This document shows positions 62,061 to 64,000 of a stretch of DNA of 64,000 bases, piece after piece. Numbering within the stretch: the first letter of the stretch is position 1; every line of letters starts with the position of its first letter. The stretch comes from Donghicola eburneus (GTDB lineage Bacteria; Pseudomonadota; Alphaproteobacteria; Rhodobacterales; Rhodobacteraceae): assembly GCF_900115865.1 (NCBI RefSeq), contig NZ_FOXY01000006.1, positions 186,001-250,000 of the forward strand, read 5' to 3'. A program made the translations under genes and the position numbers. The notes beneath the pieces are model-generated. The model did no database searches. It saw only the letters and a list, made by a program, of their open reading frames with translations, and was not told the origin of the DNA.

Positions 62061-63680
62061 TCAGAAGAACGCGATGTCATCTATTAGAGCTTGGCTGTCC
62101 GTCAGCCCTTGGATCACGAGTTTGTCTTTGCCGAAGTCCAGCGTGACACTGTCGACGCCGATGACGGCGAACTCTGACAGCAGTTGGGCCTTGCGGAAGT
62201 CTCCTGCCCAAAGGTCAGTGTCGAGAACGATGGTGTCGATGTTGTCTTCGAAATCCAAGATCGTGTCGATGCTGTCCCCTTTGCTAAACTCAAAGCGGTC
62301 TTTTCCAGCGCCCCCTTCGAGCCAATCCCGACCCTTGCCACCCGACAGACGATCATTGCCTGATCCGCCATGCAGGGTGTCGCTGCCGCCCCCACCGTTC
62401 AGGATGTCGCGGCCGCCATCTCCGAACAGCTCGTCGTTGCCCCCGTTGCCATTCAAAAAGTCACGTCCGCCGCCCCCCTTCAGGACATCAGATCGACCGC
62501 CACCCGAAAGCGTGTCGTTTCCACCACCTCCGACAAGGCTGTCATTCCCGCCGCCGCCGTTCAGAACGTCATGACCACGGCCCCCCTGTAGTGTGTCGTT
62601 GCCGCCATTCCCTACCAGAGTGTCGTTGCCTGCCTCGCCGACCAGCCGGTCATGGCCTGCTTGCCCTTTTAGCAGATCGTTTCCAGTTCCACCGCGCAGG
62701 GTATCGTTCCCTTGGCCACCCATCAGGGTGTCGTCGCCGCTCAAACCCGAGAGGAGATCGTTACCGCGCAGCCCTTCGATCAAATCGTCCCCGATATCGC
62801 CCGAGATGGCGTTGTCCTTCCCATCCCCTTGCAAGATCAGATCACCGGGCGTGGTCAACGAGCCGAGTGTCTCGATCGGAGCGTCGATAAAGTTCACGTT
62901 GACCGACAGATCTGCGACCTCGACCTGACCAGCTGCGCTGTTTCCGGTGAAGTTGAACACGAGCAGGTCATCTAAAACGCTGTCAAAGGCCGGAGAGATC
63001 GTCGCCGAAACCGTGATCCCCGAAGTTGTTGAGTACTGAGAGCTCGAGATGCTGCCTGACCCAACAAGCGAGACATCCTCAAGGCGCATATTCTGACTAG
63101 AGAAGGTTACGGAGACGCGAATAGTGCTGCCAGCAACGACAGTTTGATCGCCGGTCGAGAGCGTGGCCGTACCGTTTGCTCCCTCTTGGCGCAGTTCGAG
63201 TGACCACGGCGTGACATCGGTGACTTTGATCAGATCGAGCCGATAGGGGTGTGCGCCGGGTGTTCCCGTTGCCCGGATGCCTGAGAACAGGAAATGCGGC
63301 GCGCTGGTGAGTGCCGTAAAGGAGGCAGTCCGCAAGGCGTTGTTCTCGTCGAAAATGTCACCGAAACTGTTAAAGATCAGCCCGAGGTATTCGCCCTCGG
63401 GCCCGCGGACGTTGAATTGGACGTTACTTTCGAAGTGAGTTGGGTCTGCAACAGTGAGTTGTACTTGGTACGTGTCTCCGGCATCCAAATCGGCAACAAA
63501 TGTATCGTAATCAAAGTCCCAAGATGCATCGGCCTGAAGGTAGGCGAGCGTTGGGGCATCTTCGGATATCAGCCCCACAAGATAGGATGGATCATCGAAA
63601 AATGACATAATTTCAGTTGTTAATGGGGATAGTGAGTCGCCCGACAAGTCAAACGTCGGGGTTTCGGCTACAATCTTCAT
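62061..63680 (-). CDS. RTX calcium-binding secreted protein
   Basis: The 539-residue protein has no Sec signal peptide, as expected for type I secretion. An N-terminal beta-rich part (about 50-175, pre-peptidase-C-like: [25 protein letters not shown]) and a second beta domain (about 175-275) precede about 19 nonapeptide RTX repeats (residues 285-462, GGxGxDxLxGG type). The end has the type I secretion tail look ([19 protein letters not shown]). No protease HExxH is seen, so it is likely a structural or adhesive protein. No ABC/HlyD secretion genes are in the window. Confidence 0.88.
   Translation of the reverse strand: MKIVAETPTFDLSGDSLSPLTTEIMSFFDDPSYLVGLISEDAPTLAYLQADASWDFDYDTFVADLDAGDTYQVQLTVADPTHFESNVQFNVRGPEGEYLGLIFNSFGDIFDENNALRTASFTALTSAPHFLFSGIRATGTPGAHPYRLDLIKVTDVTPWSLELRQEGANGTATLSTGDQTVVAGSTIRVSVTFSSQNMRLEDVSLVGSGSISSSQYSTTSGITVSATISPAFDSVLDDLLVFNFTGNSAAGQVEVADLSVNVNFIDAPIETLGSLTTPGDLILQGDGKDNAISGDIGDDLIEGLRGNDLLSGLSGDDTLMGGQGNDTLRGGTGNDLLKGQAGHDRLVGEAGNDTLVGNGGNDTLQGGRGHDVLNGGGGNDSLVGGGGNDTLSGGGRSDVLKGGGGRDFLNGNGGNDELFGDGGRDILNGGGGSDTLHGGSGNDRLSGGKGRDWLEGGAGKDRFEFSKGDSIDTILDFEDNIDTIVLDTDLWAGDFRKAQLLSEFAVIGVDSVTLDFGKDKLVIQGLTDSQALIDDIAFF
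62297..62828. repeat. RTX nonapeptide-coding tandem repeats
   Basis: About 19 units of 27 bp encode GG-x-G-x-D-x-L-x type calcium-binding turns. Units vary in sequence, so slippage has not homogenised them recently. Confidence 0.85.
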
Positions 63681-63884
63681 TTAGGGGAAAGGTCTTTCTA
63701 TTGGTCACATAGGTCGGACATCGAACCAAGGTGTGATCCGATGGGCGCAGCCTAAGGACCTTAGACCTAATTGCAACTTCAGGTTACATTTAATGTCGAC
63801 GGGCGCCCGAAATAGCGGGCTTACGAAATTGTTCTGTTGGGGTGCAGAAGAGAAGCGTTTCGTCTGCCGCGGGCATCAATCCAT

Positions 63885-64000
63885 TCAAGAGGAGCTAATC
63901 GGGGCGAACTCCGTCAGAGTAGATCTGAGCCAGTCACAAAAGCGCCGAACCTTGCGACGGTTTAGGTGGGACTGCGGGCACACAAGCCACAGGGATTTTT
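63885..64000 (-). CDS. LysR-family regulator, C-terminal end (cut by window edge)
   Basis: An open frame on the minus strand enters from the right edge and stops at TGA 63887-63885. Its 37 residues include SLWLVCPQSHLNRRKVRRFC and DWLRSTLTE, the typical C-terminal strand-helix of GcvA/LysR-type regulators. The rest lies outside the window, so the target cannot be guessed. Between it and the RTX gene (63681-63884) I see no gene. Confidence 0.65.
   Translation of the reverse strand, partial: KSLWLVCPQSHLNRRKVRRFCDWLRSTLTEFAPISSS

Noticed and set aside
61746-63800. Shared AATGTAACCT motif near both surface genes
   Set aside because: The motif occurs near 61748 and near 63795 but in opposite orientation relative to the two genes. 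It is too short to support a regulon.

Overview
The window looks like chromosome of a marine-type alphaproteobacterium of the order Rhodobacterales (Roseobacter-like). This is inferred from GC-rich DNA, two TRAP transporters, a methionine synthase split into two genes, a Ugp-type ABC operon under a LacI regulator, a Zur-box and Mur-box metal-uptake pair, and RTX and DUF11 surface proteins. I see no tRNA, rRNA, CRISPR array, phage or insertion sequence. Both edges cut genes: an MBL-fold hydrolase on the left and a LysR regulator on the right.

Region by region. 0-6.8 kb: hydrolase end, LacI repressor with a clear operator, ugpBAEC-type ABC importer and a co-transcribed endonuclease/exonuclease/phosphatase-family enzyme. 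6.8-14.5 kb (minus strand): B12-dependent ethanolamine ammonia-lyase (eutBC), a regulator/acetyltransferase/DMT cassette, a 2-hydroxyacid dehydrogenase, and aconitase B. 14.8-35.3 kb: a dense catabolic island. It has a GntR-MaoC-acyl-CoA dehydrogenase-tautomerase operon; a divergent DapA-like aldolase/TRAP/DUF3830/CoA-ligase operon; an eight-gene operon of CoA-transferase, acyl-CoA dehydrogenase, two hotdog proteins, two unusual DapA-family proteins, a small ferredoxin-fold protein and LysR; an HpcH/HpaI aldolase divergent from a second TRAP system; and a dihydropyrimidinase/hydantoinase. The layout suggests uptake of an organic acid or cyclic amide, CoA activation, dehydrogenation, hydration and aldol cleavage. 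The substrate cannot be read from sequence.

35.3-49.6 kb: a CPA1 antiporter with a cyclic-nucleotide-binding domain, a RES-Xre toxin-antitoxin pair with promoter and operator, a Zrg-like zinc system, sitABCD (Mn/Fe) and a five-part cobalt ECF transporter behind a cobalamin riboswitch. 49.7-56.3 kb: three genes of a PQQ-alcohol-oxidation-associated set, then split metH. 56.4-64 kb: a 1765-residue DUF11/beta-barrel surface protein and an RTX protein.

A B12 theme links several parts: cobalt uptake under a B12 riboswitch, eutBC (adenosylcobalamin) and MetH (methylcobalamin). A second theme is metal uptake: Zn, Mn/Fe and Co systems lie side by side. The strongest candidate for an undescribed system is the 14.8-35.3 kb island, especially the paired DapA-family proteins that keep the Schiff-base lysine but lack the catalytic tyrosine.
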